Source of the DNA: Bacteroidales bacterium
GTDB lineage: Bacteria > Bacteroidota > Bacteroidia > Bacteroidales > JAIPAH01
Reading direction: 5' to 3'
NCBI GenBank assembly: GCA_021740175.1
Contig: JAIPAH010000020.1
Span: 1 to 33,972 of the forward strand
Length of the DNA stretch: 33,972 bases
The notes under the pieces are model-generated. The model worked only from the letters and a program-made list of their open reading frames with translations, did not search any database and had not been told where the DNA came from. This document shows positions 33,268-33,972 of this stretch, in pieces. Made by a program: the position numbers and the translations under genes. Numbering within the stretch: the first letter of the stretch is position 1; every line of letters starts with the position of its first letter.

Positions 33268-33429
33268 GTTGGCGCGAATTACGCGGATTATTGGGAAGAG
33301 ATTACGCGGATTTTGGAAGGGAATTAAGCGGGTTTTTGCGCCCGCCCAAACAACTGATGTCATTCAGTCGGGCGGGGATTAAGATGCTTTATCGAATAGC
33401 AAATCGCAGTCCGCCGGTGAGTTAAATGA
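33268..33429. repeat. Direct repeats and a long hairpin after the tolC-type gene
   Basis: Contains ATTACGCGGATT twice (from 33279 and 33301), plus GAATTAAGCGGG, resembling the dispersed ATTACGCGGATT intergenic repeats. Then comes a hairpin with stem CCCGCCC (33341-33347)/GGGCGGG (33370-33376) and inner stem ACTGA/TCAGT. No T-run follows, so termination is uncertain. Confidence 0.5.
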
Positions 33430-33461
33430 TTTGCTAATGAGACGAAGAATCAATACCTTTG
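33430..33461 (+). promoter_or_regulatory. Consensus Bacteroidota promoter of the nucleotidyltransferase
   Basis: TTTG (33430-33433), a 20-bp spacer and TACCTTTG (33454-33461) match both the -33 and -7 consensus exactly. The transcript would start about 3 bp before ATG 33470, giving an almost leaderless message. Confidence 0.75.
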
Positions 33462-33469
33462 AAGATAAG

Positions 33470-33814
33470 ATGCAAAAGATTTTAAAAGATAATATTGAAA
33501 AGATAAGACACCTATGCGCAAAGCATAAGGTAAAGTACCTATATGCTTTTGGTTCGGTATGCACCAACAACTTTGATGCATCAAGCGATATCGATTTGTT
33601 GGTTTCATTTTACCCAATGGATTATGCCGATTATGCCAACAATTATTTTGAACTCGTTGAAGAATTAGAGAAGCTATTGGATAGACCCGTTGATTTAATT
33701 ACGGACAAGTCGCTTTCCAACCCCTATTTCATTGAATCCGTCGATAAAACAAAAATCCTCATCTATGAATACGGGGATAAAAGAACCAGCTGCGGAGCAG
33801 CGCAATCTTTGTAG
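33470..33814 (+). CDS. MNT-type nucleotidyltransferase (MntA-like)
   Basis: 114 residues with the minimal nucleotidyltransferase motif YLYAFGSVCTNNFDASSDIDLLVSF (GS...D-x-D). ATG 33470 is preferred over upstream ATG/TTG codons because the consensus promoter ends at 33461. Proteins of this kind are usually antitoxins or modifiers paired with a HEPN protein (MntA/HepT), but no HEPN gene follows here. The last eight residues (SCGAAQSL) and the stop codon are encoded by the dispersed repeat at 33787, so the natural C-terminus appears to have been replaced and a partner gene possibly lost. Confidence 0.85.
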   Translation: MQKILKDNIEKIRHLCAKHKVKYLYAFGSVCTNNFDASSDIDLLVSFYPMDYADYANNYFELVEELEKLLDRPVDLITDKSLSNPYFIESVDKTKILIYEYGDKRTSCGAAQSL

Positions 33815-33866
33815 CAAAAGAAGCCACCAACCTAACCTGCCAAAGGTGCGGAATACCGTAATCTTT
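33787..33866 (+). repeat. Dispersed hairpin repeat, third copy
   Basis: CAGCTGCGGAGCAGCGCAATCTTTGTAGC ... AAAGGTGCGGAATACCGTAATCT (shown in part) matches 18005-18080 in order and spacing, with scattered differences. It overlaps the 3' end of the nucleotidyltransferase gene. Confidence 0.6.
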
Positions 33867-33916
33867 AAATATTGTTTGCTATACGGATAGTGATTTTTAT
33901 TGTGAAATTTATTAGT

Positions 33917-33924
33917 TAATTTTG
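33917..33924 (+). promoter_or_regulatory. -7 promoter box for the last gene
   Basis: TAATTTTG matches TAnnTTTG exactly, 22 bp before the ATG at 33947. No well-spaced -33 box was found. Confidence 0.5.
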
Positions 33925-33946
33925 TTTTATACTGAGAAATTAAATT

Positions 33947-33972
33947 ATGAAACATAAAAAACCTTTCTTTTT
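33947..33972 (+). CDS. Start of a gene cut by the window edge
   Basis: ATG at 33947 begins MKHKKPFFF, a basic then hydrophobic start like a signal peptide, preceded at suitable distance by a -7 box. Only eight full codons are inside the window, so no identity can be given. Confidence 0.4.

Overview
The window looks like a chromosomal segment of a Bacteroidota bacterium, plausibly a Bacteroidales/Marinilabiliales-type organism. The evidence is two proteins ending in type IX secretion (T9SS) sorting domains, several promoters with the Bacteroidota -7 box TAnnTTTG, NVEALA-type peptides, BF3164/TolB-like propeller lipoproteins, and AAA/DUF4143 ATPases. I cannot fix genus or species. No rRNA, tRNA, CRISPR array or intact transposase was recognised.

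Layout. 1-2510: the end of one T9SS cargo gene, a terminator, then a complete T9SS-secreted Fn3-like protein. 3160-5100: an ABC-F ATPase. 9593-5243 (minus strand): an apparent operon of an MMPL/RND-type exporter, dTDP-glucose pyrophosphorylase (rfbA) and a polyprenyl synthase. 9816-12421: a MacA-like adaptor translationally coupled to a MacB-type permease that lacks an ATPase. 12422-15800: a G/T-rich tandem repeat, two AAA+DUF4143 ATPases with palindromic upstream DNA, and a broken remnant of tag (3-methyladenine glycosylase).

15890-33267 is the most interesting part. One ~300-bp module (two hairpins followed by a promoter with a poly-T spacer) occurs three times at the head of three transcription units. 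Unit A (16446-17748) holds a lipoprotein gene cut by an in-frame stop and a second lipoprotein. Unit B (18654-20435) holds an NVEALA peptide, a propeller lipoprotein and a thioredoxin-like gene truncated by an internal deletion. Unit C (21104-33267) holds a second NVEALA peptide, a second propeller, an intact thioredoxin-like lipoprotein (CGSC), then an adaptor, an RND permease, signal peptidase I, a second RND permease and a TolC-type outer membrane protein. Unit B looks like a decayed tandem duplicate of the front of unit C, because it still carries the first codons of the adaptor gene.

Working model (inference): the peptides are made with a conserved leader ending in Ala-Leu-Ala, cleaved there by the dedicated signal peptidase, disulfide-bonded across two conserved cysteines with help from the CGSC lipoprotein, bound by or monitored through the cognate propeller lipoprotein, and exported by the RND-TolC machine. 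The variable peptide core and the propeller body change together between cassettes, while the promoter, RNA leader, signal region and propeller 3' end stay nearly constant.

The end of the window holds a MNT-type nucleotidyltransferase whose last codons lie in a dispersed repeat, and the first codons of a further gene.
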